A stretch of 64,000 nt of DNA, taken from NCBI GenBank assembly GCA_029964075.1, contig CM057147.1, positions 25,007,513-25,071,512 on the forward strand, given 5' to 3'. The position numbers and the translations under genes are program-made. Below the pieces are notes generated by a model that did not search any database, was not told the DNA's origin, and saw nothing but the letters and a program-made list of their open reading frames with translations. The stretch comes from Patiria pectinifera. Taxonomy: Eukaryota > Echinodermata > Asteroidea > Valvatida > Asterinidae. Positions 37,456 through 48,789 of this stretch are shown one piece after another (positions within the stretch are counted from its first letter, which is position 1; every line of letters begins with the position of its first letter).

Positions 37456-38987
37456 TTAAGGGAGTTGTCTTCTTTTTTTTGATGCATCAGTCTGTAACTG
37501 GCTTTTGTTTTTATAAGTTGCTTGCTATTTATCTAGCAATACAAAACTCATTTTTTGAATGAGACCTATATAACACAACATGACCATCTACCTGTTTTGT
37601 AAATTAAACACGGGCATATTGTATATACTTTACAAATTTTGAATTATTTGCAACCTGACAATGAATACCTGTCTTTTTCGTGCACTACGACTTTTGTGTG
37701 ACCCAAGTAAAAGTGTATTTTTTTCAGAGGATAGAAAACTCCCAAAAAGAACCCCCAAAAAGTAGATTTAAGGAAACCTGGCAGAAATTGAAAGTTTGTT
37801 ATAGGGGCACTCAATGTAGAACATCTTCAGAAACGCTCATAGACCAATGGTTTGGTTCATCATGTTATGATACATGATACCGAGCCTCTTGTCGGTGGAG
37901 AGTTGTTTTGTATGACAAATGAAGTCCCTTCGGTGCTAGCTTCCTCCATGATCATTGTGGATGGTTCAATTAATAAACATTAAGCTGGATGCTGGTTTGG
38001 CACCCAGCATTAAGCCTCAGGTAATTATGACAGAATGTGGGAGGCTTGGGCAGGGTGACCTTAAGGTAATAGCAAAATTCTGCTAAATGCACCTTAAAAA
38101 AATTAATCTGCTAGATTTAGCAAAAAAATCTGCCAAATCATTACACGACACCACTTAATATTGACATGGAGATGAAATAAAATTTTCATAAATCGTAAAA
38201 TTTCTTTAAACAATTTAAAAAGTAAAATGTTCTTCAAACAAATTAAATTTACCTTTTTTTTTATTTGTATGTGTCCATTTTTTTCTAGCCTGGCTTGCAA
38301 TTGTCTCAAAGTACTTTACTGTGATACTAATATAGTCTGGTTCCCAGACCAAAAGATTCCGACTATTCCTGATGAATCTTAGGTCAGGTAGCCCCCGGTA
38401 ATGCAGTGTATTACAATTTACATCACGTGACTAAAACGGGAGGAATTCCTCCTTTTTCCGAAACTGTCCGAAGTTTGCCGAATTCATTTCGTCGACAATC
38501 GGATATTGTCCGAGTATTTCCGAGTATAATATAGGTTTTATTAACTGCTAATTGCTTATTAAAAACTAGTTGATAATTAATATCCATTGCTTTTATTTAG
38601 AAAACTTGAAATTCAACGACGATTTTGCACTCGGATCGTATACGAGGGGCGAACTTTTTGATGCGTCATGCACTAGTTTGAATTTGACGACCGTTACCGG
38701 CATTTTCCAAAACGCGGCGTGGTCTCAATTCGGCTCCGCCTGCTAACAGTGCTGTTTGGGTGTCCAACTTTGAAGATTCCAGGTTAAAATTAGTCAATGT
38801 TGTTTTACAGAAGTATTAAACTGTATATCATAACTGTATGATATATGAAGCAAGTGATTCATTTTTAAAAAAATTATCGGAACATTAAAAGCTTTATGTG
38901 ATAAAGCGAATTCGGAAACGAAGTCGAGCTTTGCAAAAGGGCCGTCAATGTCGTCATGTTTATTTTTAGCCACGGAGGCTGCCTGAC
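37456..38987. other. Intergenic, no gene seen
   Basis: AT-rich with a poly-T run. No exon borders framing an open, conserved-looking frame. Confidence 0.45.
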
Positions 38988-39954
38988 CACTGATCTCTAT
39001 ATAAAGACTGGATCACTGATCTCTATATAAAGACTGGATAGCGGATATGCATACAACATTCACACAGAAGACTTTGCATATTGACCAATTCGCCCCCGGT
39101 CTCACGAAGATGGCCGCGTATATACGAACGTTCTACGCGTAAATACGCGCGCGTTGTATCAACAGTTGACGTGCATTTTGGTCACGTACACATATTATGA
39201 TGTTCTAAAAGGGACACATTTCCGTAGTGATTATCATTGCAAAACAACGAAAAAGTGATATTTGCGGTATTTTAGTAACCACGACGTTAAAAAAAATTGT
39301 AGTTAACCTTGGTCAGTGGTGGTGGTCAAAATATACGTCAAGTGAACCGCGACGTTACAAAAGAAATCATGCTGTCTATAAAAACGGCAACTTGTCCTTT
39401 GTATATCACCAGCCGGTCTCACCAATATGGAGTCAAATTCGTACATTGTGCGGCTCTTTATTAGCTATCCAGTCTTTATATAGAGATCAGTGGACTGGAT
39501 AGCGGATATGCATACAACATTCACACAGAAGACTTTGCATATTGACCAATTCGCCCCCGGTCTCACGAAGATGGCCGCGTATAATACTAACGTTCAGCGC
39601 GTAAATACGCGCGCGTTGTATCAACAGTTGACGCGCATTTTGGTCACGTACACATATTATGATGTTCTAAAAGGGACACATTTCCGTAGTGATTATCATT
39701 TCAAAACGCCGAAAAGGTGATATTTGCGGTATTTTAGTAACCACGACATTAAAAATAATTGTAGTTAACCTTGGTCAGTGGTGGTGGTCAAAATATAAGT
39801 CAAGTGAACTGCGACGTTATAAAAGAAATCATGCTGTCTATAAAAACGGCAACTTGTCCTTTGTAGATCACCAGCCGGTCTCACCAATATGGAGTCAAAT
39901 TCGTACGTTGTGCGGCTCTTTATTAGCTATCCAGTCTTTATATAGAGATCAGTG
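38988..39954. mobile_element. Tandem dimer of the CACTGATC MITE with one target duplication
   Basis: TGCCTGAC lies at 38980-38987 and again at 39955-39962. Between them are a 26-bp piece of left TIR (38988-39013), a full unit (39014-39492) and a second unit lacking the outermost TIR bases (39493-39954). The two long units differ by only a few bases. A single outer duplication means the array moved as one unit, or grew after insertion by slippage between TIRs. Confidence 0.9.
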
Positions 39955-40463
39955 TGCCTGACCTACAATTTAGACCAACCTCGTCCCCAGGGTGTCGAGC
40001 AGTACGCGCCGACCACTACCTGCTCTCTCACCCTGGTATTGGATCATTTGCATGTGCAAGATTTTTGCAGACGTATGCAAATGAGGAACAGTCTGGTGCC
40101 TGGATATGCGTTACACATTAGCGTTTGTTTTTGTATGCGGTGTCTGGGGTAAAAACAGAGTCAATTCGTAGCAGCGCGAGCACGGCGTGAGTTACGAAAA
40201 CACGATTTTTGAAATCAAACTGTTACGATCTTATCAAGACAACATGCAGTATCATATTTCATATTAATATGAGCAAATTGGAAAGGAAATTGGTATTTTC
40301 GAGAAGGCGTGGACGAATGATCGCGAAAACACGTACTGCACGTTGTGAATATATAGCACCAAGTACACGATAAAAATCCATTACTAGCCAATTGCGGTAT
40401 CCAATCAGGATACAGGAAGAAAGTTTCCTATCCAGGGTTTACTATTGGAAATGCGAATGTCGG

Positions 40464-40662
40464 ACACTTCGCCCCATTTCCACGTCGCCCCATGTCACTT
40501 CGCCCCTAACCACTTCGCCCCATCCCCACTTCGCCGCATCCCCACATCGCCCCATCCCCACTTCGCCCCAATCCCACTTCGCCCCATTCCCACTTCGCCC
40601 CATCCCCACTTCGCCCCATCCCCACTTCGCCCCATCCCCACTTCGCCCCATCCCCACTTCGC
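40464..40662. repeat. Minisatellite, unit ACTTCGCCCCATCCCC
   Basis: About ten imperfect 16-17 bp units, ending at the CAGCTGTTACATG boundary. Inverted partner array at 40949-41105. Confidence 0.95.
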
Positions 40663-40948
40663 CCCAGCTGTTACATGTAAAAAAAAAAAATCTCATCTAT
40701 TTTATTCGCTTAAAAACAATTCCAACAGATTCACAAATTGCTAACCAACGGAAAGAATTAGCCCACCAAATGAACAATTCATAACCAACCTCTCAAGCTA
40801 TCACTCTCCCCTACCGAGAAAAAAAAGTTTGAAGTAAAAGATCCAACTTTGCTCCGAACCCGGCTATACCAACCCGTCTCCCACTTATCTGAGAACGACA
40901 ATACCTTTCCTTTGACATCCTAATTTCACTCTTGGAGGAACCATTCTA

Positions 40949-41105
40949 CATGGGGCGAAGTGGGGATGGGGCGAAGCGGGGATGGGGCGAAGTGGGGATG
41001 GGGCGAAGCGGGGATGGGGCGATATGGGGATGGGGCGAAGTGTGGATGGGGCGAAGTGGTTACGGGCGAAGTGACATGGGGCGACGTGGAAATGGGGCGA
41101 AGCGT
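40949..41105. repeat. Minisatellite, inverted partner (GGGGCGAAGTGGGGAT)
   Basis: About eight units, the reverse complement of the array at 40464-40662, including the same variant units near the outer edge (GTTACGGGCGAAGTGACATG). Confidence 0.95.
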
Positions 41106-41159
41106 CCGACACCCGGAAACGCGGTTGGAAATAAAGTAAGCACTGGGGACGAGGTTGGG

Positions 41160-41629
41160 ATAGCGGATATGCATACAACATTCACACAGAAGGCTTTGCA
41201 TATTGACCAATTCGCCCCCGGTCTCACGAAGATGGCCGCGTATAATACGAACGTTCTAAGCGTAAATACGCGCGCGTTGTATCAACAGTTGACGCGCATT
41301 TTGGTCACGTACACATATTATGATGTTCTAAAAGGGACACATTTTCGTAGTGATTATCATTGCAAAACGCCGAAAAGTGATATTTGCGGTATTTTAGTAA
41401 CCACGACGTAAAAAAAAAATTGTAGTTATAAACCTTGCATGGAGGAAGGAATGGTCAAACTTATCATTTATAAGTCAAATGAACCGCGACGTTACAAAAG
41501 AAATCATGCTGTCTATAAAAACGGCAACTTGTCCTTTGTAGATCACCAGCCGGTCTCACCAATATGGAGTCAAATTCGTACATTGTGCGGCTCTTTATTA
41601 GCTATCCAGTCTTTATATAGAGATCAGTG
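41160..41629. mobile_element. CACTGATC MITE, copy lacking the left TIR
   Basis: It starts at TAGCGGATATGC directly after the right end of the foldback element and runs to the intact right TIR (GAGATCAGTG). The missing left tip suggests the two elements recombined or one inserted into the other. Confidence 0.88.
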
Positions 41630-42255
41630 GGGGGGGGGCATCACCCAAAAAGGGGCACTTGCACATCCGTGCTGAGTGTCGACACGTTTTTTTCCACCGG
41701 ACACTTGGCCTCCGTAAAATCAAAGGGGGGGGGGGGGGTGCTGGTAACATCTTTGTAAATAGGAGGCGCTCTTCAAAACCGGCAAATTTTAGGGCGTATT
41801 GTAAAGGTTTTGGGGCTTGGTTTCAATCATATTCCTCGTTCATTTTGGGAAATAGTTACTGAAAACAAATTATCCGAAATTTTAGGGCAAGTTTTGTTTT
41901 TATCTAGAGGGGCATGTTTATGCTCCAGGTGGCACATTGATGTCCGCAAAAGGGGCACTTCGGAAAATCTGGGGGGACGTGCCCCTCCCCCCAGCCCCTC
42001 CCCCCCCCTGCCGAAACTGTTATATTTGGAGCCTATTTTTTGAAAAACAGATAATTCATATTTTCGGCCACTGCTCTATCGCTAATGGTCCCATCGTGAC
42101 CTGTTTTCGGCTTTTCCATCTTTTCAGAATGGGTGAACAAGATATGGTCGGTCCTAAGTTCCGCTTCGTGTTCTCTGGGGTATTATTGCTTCGAGGACAC
42201 CTCCTGTGCAAATCCTGCGACTTTGCCCTATTTGGGGACTGTTATGAGCTCGAAG
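41630..42255. other. G/C-run-rich repeat debris
   Basis: Contains 11-14-base G runs and a C run around 42000. A frame reading into the LINE from 41937 shows no recognisable RT motif before about 42256, so the upstream part is not counted as LINE protein. Confidence 0.4.
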
Positions 42256-43430
42256 ACTGCGGAGTGGATGTGATCTACTTGGATGTGATCTACTTGGACT
42301 ATGCCAAAGCCTTCGATACAGTTCCCCACAAGAGGCTAATATCGGAAACTAAGGGCATATGGAATTGGTGGGAAGGTACTATAAAGGTGGTAGAGGAATT
42401 TCTGAGAAACAGGAAGCAGCAAGTTGGAGTAAGAAGGGAATCCTCGGAATGGGCGGATGTCATAAGTGGAGTTCCACAAGGGTCAGTGCTTGGACCAACT
42501 CGATTTGTTCTATATATCAATGACCTCCCAGATATTGTCTCATCAACGGCTATACTGTTTGCAGATGACACCAAGCTATACAATGTTGTTGGAAAGGATG
42601 GCTCAGATGGCAGTCAGAAGATTCAAGAAGATCTGCAAACCCTTGAAACATGGTCTCAAACATGGTTACTTCGCTTCAATGCTGCGAAATGCAAGTGCAT
42701 GCATATGGGCAAGGAAAACCCGAGGGTTGAATACACCTTAAATGGAGAAACCATTCAAGCAGTTGAGGAAGAGAAGGACCTTGGTGTGCACCTCACAAGT
42801 GACTGCAAACCCAGCTTGCAATGTTCCAAAGCAGCAGCTACAGCGATGCAAAGTCTAGGAGTTATCAAGAGGACATTCAAGCACATTGACAAAGAAAGCG
42901 TTGGGATATTGTATAAAGCCCACATCAGACCACATCTTGAGTACAGCGTTCAGTCTTGGAGCCCCTACCTAAAGAGAGACATCATGGTTCTAGAGAAAGT
43001 TCAGAGGAGGGCGACAAAGCTAGTACCAGAATTGAGAAGAAAACCGTACAGCGAAAGGATGGAACAGTTGCACCTATTCCCACTTAAAGTGTGGAGAGTA
43101 AGGGGTGACCTTATTGAAACACATAAGATCCTGAATAGCTTCGACGATATTGATCCAGAAAAGTTCTTCTCCAAGTCAAGTACGAGTACCCGAGGTCACA
43201 GGTTGAAGTTGTTTAAGAAGAGAATGCTTACAGGTCTCCAATTACCTAACGGGTAATAAACCACTGGAACAACCCCTCCCAGTCTACGTCGTAAATGCCA
43301 TGAATGTCAACCAGTTCAAGAATAGAATTGACAGTTACTTGAAAGAATCTGGATATGGGGTCTTAAAAAGCTTAAGCCTATAATTGATAATCCCATCCAA
43401 TCTTAAGTGTAAGTGTAAGTGTAAGTGAAC
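42256..43430 (+). mobile_element. 5'-truncated CR1/L2-like LINE with reverse transcriptase
   Basis: The reverse transcriptase reads DYAKAFDTVPHKRL, SGVPQGSVLGP, YINDLPDI and the catalytic LFADDTKLY, then the thumb (WLLRFNAAKCK, DLGVHL) and the CR1-style C-terminal stretch with ALEKV-like VLEKVQRRATKL. The fingers and any endonuclease are missing. A 15-bp tandem duplication repeats VIYLD at the start. The frame stops at 43256, but a shifted frame continues with VVNAMNVNQFKNRIDSYLKE to 43383, so an indel lies near 43245. It ends in AAGTGT repeats (43403-43430), like the short tandem tails of CR1/L2 elements. Dead copy. Confidence 0.88.
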
Positions 43431-43983
43431 TCCATTTATTCTTAAATACACACACTCTTCGTTATTCAAAAAAATCTAAGAGTGGTAACAATGCTCTCTG
43501 TCTTGAAAATTGGGATCGCAAAAGCCGTTTAACTTACCCTACCCCTAAATCACTCAAATCGTCCGTATAGCATGGCAAATATATAGTGCATTTTATAAGA
43601 GCCCCAAATGTGGCATAGATCGAAAAAGACCAATAATTAACATGATCGACAAAATGTGGATGGTACATCGTTAATCTGGCCGGCCCTTGACGGCCGTAGG
43701 ATCCGTCAAGTCATCGTGAGATAGTATGCGTTTTCTCGTGCAGTATGGAGGCCAAAATATTTCAATTTAATTCAAAGGAAACATATTATTTACATATTTG
43801 TTCATAAGTAAGTCAAATTAAGTTTTTCAAACAAAAAAGAGGTAATTTTATGTTATATGAATAATAATAGTGCATATCCGTAATTACAAACCACAAAGTA
43901 AACTAAAGGAGGGTGAAAAGTAGGCCTATGGCTAAAAGTAGGCTGTTCATATAAACCGCGCCGAAGCTTGATCTTTATAGGGA
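43431..43983. other. Contig A end, no gene seen
   Basis: Non-coding as far as I can tell, ending at the N gap. Confidence 0.45.
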
Positions 43984-44483
43984 NNNNNNNNNNNNNNNNN
44001 NNNNNNNNNNNNNNNNNNNNNNNNNNNNNNNNNNNNNNNNNNNNNNNNNNNNNNNNNNNNNNNNNNNNNNNNNNNNNNNNNNNNNNNNNNNNNNNNNNNN
44101 NNNNNNNNNNNNNNNNNNNNNNNNNNNNNNNNNNNNNNNNNNNNNNNNNNNNNNNNNNNNNNNNNNNNNNNNNNNNNNNNNNNNNNNNNNNNNNNNNNNN
44201 NNNNNNNNNNNNNNNNNNNNNNNNNNNNNNNNNNNNNNNNNNNNNNNNNNNNNNNNNNNNNNNNNNNNNNNNNNNNNNNNNNNNNNNNNNNNNNNNNNNN
44301 NNNNNNNNNNNNNNNNNNNNNNNNNNNNNNNNNNNNNNNNNNNNNNNNNNNNNNNNNNNNNNNNNNNNNNNNNNNNNNNNNNNNNNNNNNNNNNNNNNNN
44401 NNNNNNNNNNNNNNNNNNNNNNNNNNNNNNNNNNNNNNNNNNNNNNNNNNNNNNNNNNNNNNNNNNNNNNNNNNNNNNNNNNN
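43984..44483. other. Assembly gap (500 N)
   Basis: Exactly 500 N, a round placeholder typical of scaffolding, so real distance and order are not established here. Confidence 1.
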
Positions 44484-44806
44484 TCCTCTTTTTGAAACAC
44501 AAATCCACCCAAAAAGTTAAGCTTGTTGATCCATAACTCTGAAATATTTTCACGCAATTGACATTTGGATTATGGGACAATTTTTTGGGTGGAAAATCTG
44601 AGTTTTTACTCACTGGCCTGGCGTCTCCGATCTGACAAATGCAAGGTTATGTTCATGTGTGTATTTACGTCCGTTGCGCGTGCGCTGATCTTCACGTTAC
44701 CTCGGAAGGGCAACTCTACATTCAGCTTGACCATTTGTGATGTAGAGTATATTGTATGCTTTGCATCGCGAAACAGTACATCATGATGCGCGGGCGGCGT
44801 CAGATG

Positions 44807-44952
44807 GGCCAATCACGAGGCCACGGGATAAATGCTGCGGATAATTTGGTATCGCACTGACGCTCCGGGCACTCCTCATGTCCGGATCATAAGTGCGATA
44901 CCAAATTATCTGCAGAATTTAACACATCATGCACATGGCCTCGTGATTGGCC
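44807..44952. repeat. Foldback element
   Basis: GGCCAATCACGAGGCCA and TGGCCTCGTGATTGGCC form the outer pair. Inside, GATAATTTGGTATCGCACT mirrors AGTGCGATACCAAATTATC. A diverged relative lies at 45776-45930. Confidence 0.85.
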
Positions 44953-45035
44953 TGTCTGACCACAACAATAGAATACAGGGCCACTCCATTCTATATCCGC
45001 GCATCCATGGCTGCGTGGATGCGCAGTCAGTTTTC

Positions 45036-45390
45036 TATAGCGCCCTCTATTGATTAAAATTTACTTCATGCCCACTCCGCATCCACGCATCTAGGCATCC
45101 AATAAAGCACCCTCTATTGATTAAAATTAACTTCATGCCATCCGCACACTTCTATAGTGCCCTCTATTGATTAAAATTTACTACATGCCCACTCTGCATC
45201 CGTGCGCATCCGCACATCCAGGCATCAATAAAGCGCCCTCTATTGATTAAAATTTACTTCATGCCCACCCCGCATCCGCGCATCCAGGCAGGCTTCCAAT
45301 AATGCGCCCTCTATTGATTACAATTTAATTCATGCCCACCCCCCATCCGCGCATGCATCCGCACATCCACGCATCCAAGACAGAATGAGT
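45036..45390. repeat. Minisatellite of about 66-bp units
   Basis: Roughly five imperfect copies of a unit containing GCGCCCTCTATTGATTAAAA, TTACTTCATGCCCAC and GCATCCGCGCATCC. Confidence 0.9.
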
Positions 45391-45472
45391 GGGTAGGTTG
45401 GGGTTGGTTTTAGATTGGGAAATATAGTAGTGGGTCCTATGAGCTCCGTGCGCTACCAAAAGAGGGCACCCT

Positions 45473-46415
45473 CAGGGCTCCATTTACCCAGGTGCACGCA
45501 TGCACCAGTGCATGTAGATTTTTGCTTGTGCACGTAGCTTTTTACTGAGCATGCACGACGTGCATGAAACTTTAGCCACCAAAATACTCATTTCATGCAT
45601 ATATTTACAAATGAGTGAGAATAAGAATAAAGTTTGTTGAATACTTGACCAGATAGTGTACAAACGTGTTATTTCTTTTATATGTATCCATAAATTATTC
45701 CTCGCACTGTCGCAGCAGATTCAGAGTTGGCAAGATCTCGACGTCCTGCAACCTCCTGCGATCATGCATGTGATTTACTACGTGATACATGCTGCGGATA
45801 AGTTGGTATCACACTGAAGCTCCGGGCATTCCTTATGTCCGGATCATAAGTGGGATTCCAAATTGTTAGCTGCGTTTATCACGTGTTCTCGTTATTAGCC
45901 AATCGGACGCCGCCTATCATATGCGCCACATGAAGCAGACAGGTAGCTCGGAGGGCTCCGATAACTTTGCACGCAAATGACCCTGGGTGCTTGTGTCACT
46001 TGTCGGGTTAAAATCTAATTTCAACACGTTCGTATGGGTCTACACCGACAGCAAATTTCGTGGAAATGACACATCCTGAACACGCGGGAAGGCAAATTTA
46101 GATTTCTATGTAAGTACTCAACATATGTACGAAATTATGTATGGCGGATCAATTTCGCCATGTTCAAAATGCCACAACAGCGTGGCGTATACAACGCCAC
46201 GTTCACGGGTCTGACGAGCATGATCGAGTAAAAAAGGCTATGTACTGTACTGTCTGTAGAAAGTTCGATAAATTAAAGAGAAAGAATGCCTTCAGAGAAG
46301 CAGACAGGTGTAAGTCAATTGTGGTGCATGTGGGATTTTCTTGGTGCATGTAGGTTTTTTGGTCTACATGCACCGTACCAGTGCATGCCACTTTTTTTTT
46401 GTAAATCGAGCCCTG
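45473..46415. mobile_element. hAT-like non-autonomous element, CAGGGCTC ends
   Basis: CAGGGCTCCATTTAC at the left and GTAAATCGAGCCCTG at the right. Sub-terminal GTGCATGTAG / CTACATGCAC blocks are also inverted. The 8-bp flanks GGCACCCT and AGCGCCCT agree at six positions. It contains the foldback at 45776-45930. Confidence 0.65.
45776..45930. repeat. Diverged foldback, relative of 44807-44952
   Basis: Shares ATGCTGCGGATAA.TTGGTATC, CTCCGGGCA and ATGTCCGGATCATAAGTG with the element at 44807. Confidence 0.7.
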
Positions 46416-47147
46416 AGCGCCCTCACTTCACACTCATTCACTCTGTATACCGCCCTCTATTTTTTTATGTATCTATGTTCATACCGGACATACCTGCCAT
46501 TCTACTCAACGACCCCACTCCTATCCTCACATCGCATCCAACTACAAAGAAACCCTTTTCCGGCATGGCCCTGCATTCTATAGTTGCTCCGCCAACTGGG
46601 CACCCACCAACTGACACCAACTGGGCACCTAGCCAACTCAGCACTTGATCAACTTTGCACCTTCACAATACAACCAGTTTTGCTTTATTTCGCAAAATTA
46701 TTGCACTATTTCGCAAAATTACGGCATACAAGCCTATTTCACCAAACTATATTTCGCAAACCGGCTCCTTTTATTAAATAATAATTAATCTCGCGGGAAA
46801 GACCATCACCAATTTTTCCCTTCAGTGACCTATCAGCCGTCAGAATGTCCTAAAAAGTCAAATTTAGCAGGGAAAATATTGAAGTATTTACTGAGAAACA
46901 CTTACAGAAAGTTTCAGACCAGTCTCATACTGGGTTGGTGCATAGGGTGACAAGTGATGGCCAGATATGGGAATCTTTCCATATCGAGAATCAAAAGCAT
47001 TGCCTTCGTTATCTTCGAAAGTTAAAAGTGTAGTGCTTGACGAGAATGTCGCACTTTGCCGCTGACCAATAAGGCGCAGCGTGTTTTCGCGTGGGGCAGA
47101 CCAGGCTATTGTACACACAATCACTGGTCAACGTGACCATCTGTTGA

Positions 47148-47192
47148 ACAGTTAAATCACTTGTGCCGCCGCGGCACAAGTGATTTAACTGT
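47148..47192. repeat. Perfect 22-bp inverted arms with 1-bp spacer
   Basis: ACAGTTAAATCACTTGTGCC and its exact inverse around CGCCGCG. Confidence 0.95.
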
Positions 47193-47444
47193 AGCCAGCA
47201 TGTGATTGCTAAAGCAGTTTGTTTTGGGTTTTTTTTAGATTAGCTAATGTTTGTTGTATTTTGAAATGCACTTTCAAAGAAAATGTGACTTTCCTACCTC
47301 TTTTTGCCGTCAGAGACGTGAGACCTGTACGTTGTAGTTCTCCCAGTACGCATGAAAACCCGACACAATGAAAGCCTGATGCTGATTGGCTGATAGAAAA
47401 ACCTAGAAAAGTTTTTGTTATTATCCAATCAGCATCGAGCTTTT

Positions 47445-47808
47445 AATTCGGGCGATTCACAATGCAGTGCGCCACCAAGAGTTTGCCACGGAGAAATAAT
47501 TTTTCCTAGTGCATTGTGGGAGATGGTCAAAAAATTCGCAACGCGGGACATTTGAAATTGTTAGTTTTTCCGGCCAGAAAGTTCATAAGCATATGATTCA
47601 AGTATCTGTTTGCCCTTTTCTTTTTGTTTTATCAATATGGAGTTTTTTGTAAGGCGGTAGAATGCTTTGCCCCAATCTTTAACAAATTAGCTCAAGATTT
47701 CCACTGACACTCTTTCAAATGGGCCATGTTTTGTCGACCGTAAACTTGAAAAACAAACTGTCCGTGACAAACTCTTGGTGGTGCACTGCATTGTGAATCG
47801 CCCGAATT
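47445..47808. mobile_element. MITE-like element with 40-bp TIRs
   Basis: AATTCGGGCGATTCACAATG.. and ..CATTGTGAATCGCCCGAATT, continuing inward through CAGTGC and CCACCAAGAGTTTG. No clear target duplication. Confidence 0.8.
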
Positions 47809-48789
47809 GCATCTAGCTGTTATTGCATCTAGCTTTCAAAGTTGCCATCTTGAGCCTGTTTTCTGGTTGTTGTCGTCATCTTTTCCCCCATAATTTCCCT
47901 CAAAGTCCTGCCCTCTTCACACCAAATTAAACCTGTCATGTTCAAGAAGGTGTCATTACCAGCTGTTCATATGTGTCAAGAAATATCAAAATGTCACTTT
48001 TGAGTGTCATTTAGTTTGCTCTATATAGGAACGGAGTCCTAAAGATAGGATTACTCCAGTCCACCTATCAGCCATCAGAAAGCGATAACATGTCCTAAAA
48101 AGTCAAATTTAGCAGGGAAAATATTGAAGCATTTGATTTACTGAGAAAACCTTAGAACTGTTTACAGACCAGTATCATACTAGTAGGGTTGTGCACAGGG
48201 TGTCAAGTGATGTCCAGGTATGGAGCTCTTTCCCCTACTCCTTTTCACTGAATTTTGCTTTATATGTGAATCTTTAGGGTTTAAGTAGGTAAGAGGACTA
48301 ACAGGTTGGCTTGAAATTTCCATCGGCTCATGACTTGGGGACATTCAGCAGTAGGAAGATCTCCCTATGTCATGAACCTCCCTAGTCCAAAAATTTGCAA
48401 CTCTCAATAGTGGTGTATGAGAGTCCCAAACTTGCAAAACTTGCAATTTAAGAAAATAGATTGTGAAAAATATTGAAGAAAAGTCTCCTTTAAAAATTGA
48501 CTTGAGTCTTCCAACTGGGTTGGTGAAATACTGAGGACCTTTTTTTGGCCACATCAAAAACTTCGAGAAATTTGCTGGCTTAAGAGTGAGTAAAATATGC
48601 CAGATTTTGTTTTGAGTATTTTGAGCACTCATGGTCCAACACTGGATCCTCCCCATGTCATGAACCTAAAATGGTTAACAGTGCACTTGAAAAGAAAATT
48701 AGACGTGTGGACATTATAACATCCTCCATGATGTCGTTGTCATCTACTAAGCTAACAAAAAATACTTCTGTCTTTTGTTTTTAAACTAG

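Larger units (their letters stand above)
39975..41157. mobile_element. Foldback element with two inverted minisatellites
   Basis: The ends CCAACCTCGTCCCCAG and CTGGGGACGAGGTTGG are inverted. Inside, a GTCGGACACTTCGCCCC block with a minisatellite on the left is mirrored by GGGGCGAAGCGTCCGAC and the complementary minisatellite on the right. The right end also matches 23254-23300 in reverse. No coding capacity. Confidence 0.8.
46803..48240. repeat. Pair of duplicated blocks about 1250 bp apart
   Basis: 46803-46985 and 48056-48235 share ATGTCCTAAAAAGTCAAATT, TAGCAGGGAAAATATTGAAG and CAAGTGATG-type blocks with indels. Non-coding. Between them lie a palindrome and a TIR element. Confidence 0.8.

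Noticed and set aside
40392-41210. Long proline/histidine- or glycine-rich open frames on both strands
   Set aside because: They are translations of the minisatellite units with no splice or homology support.
43853-44613. Open frames spanning the N gap
   Set aside because: They consist of placeholder bases.
45036-45390. CRISPR-like array
   Set aside because: Head-to-tail minisatellite without distinct spacers, in an animal genome.
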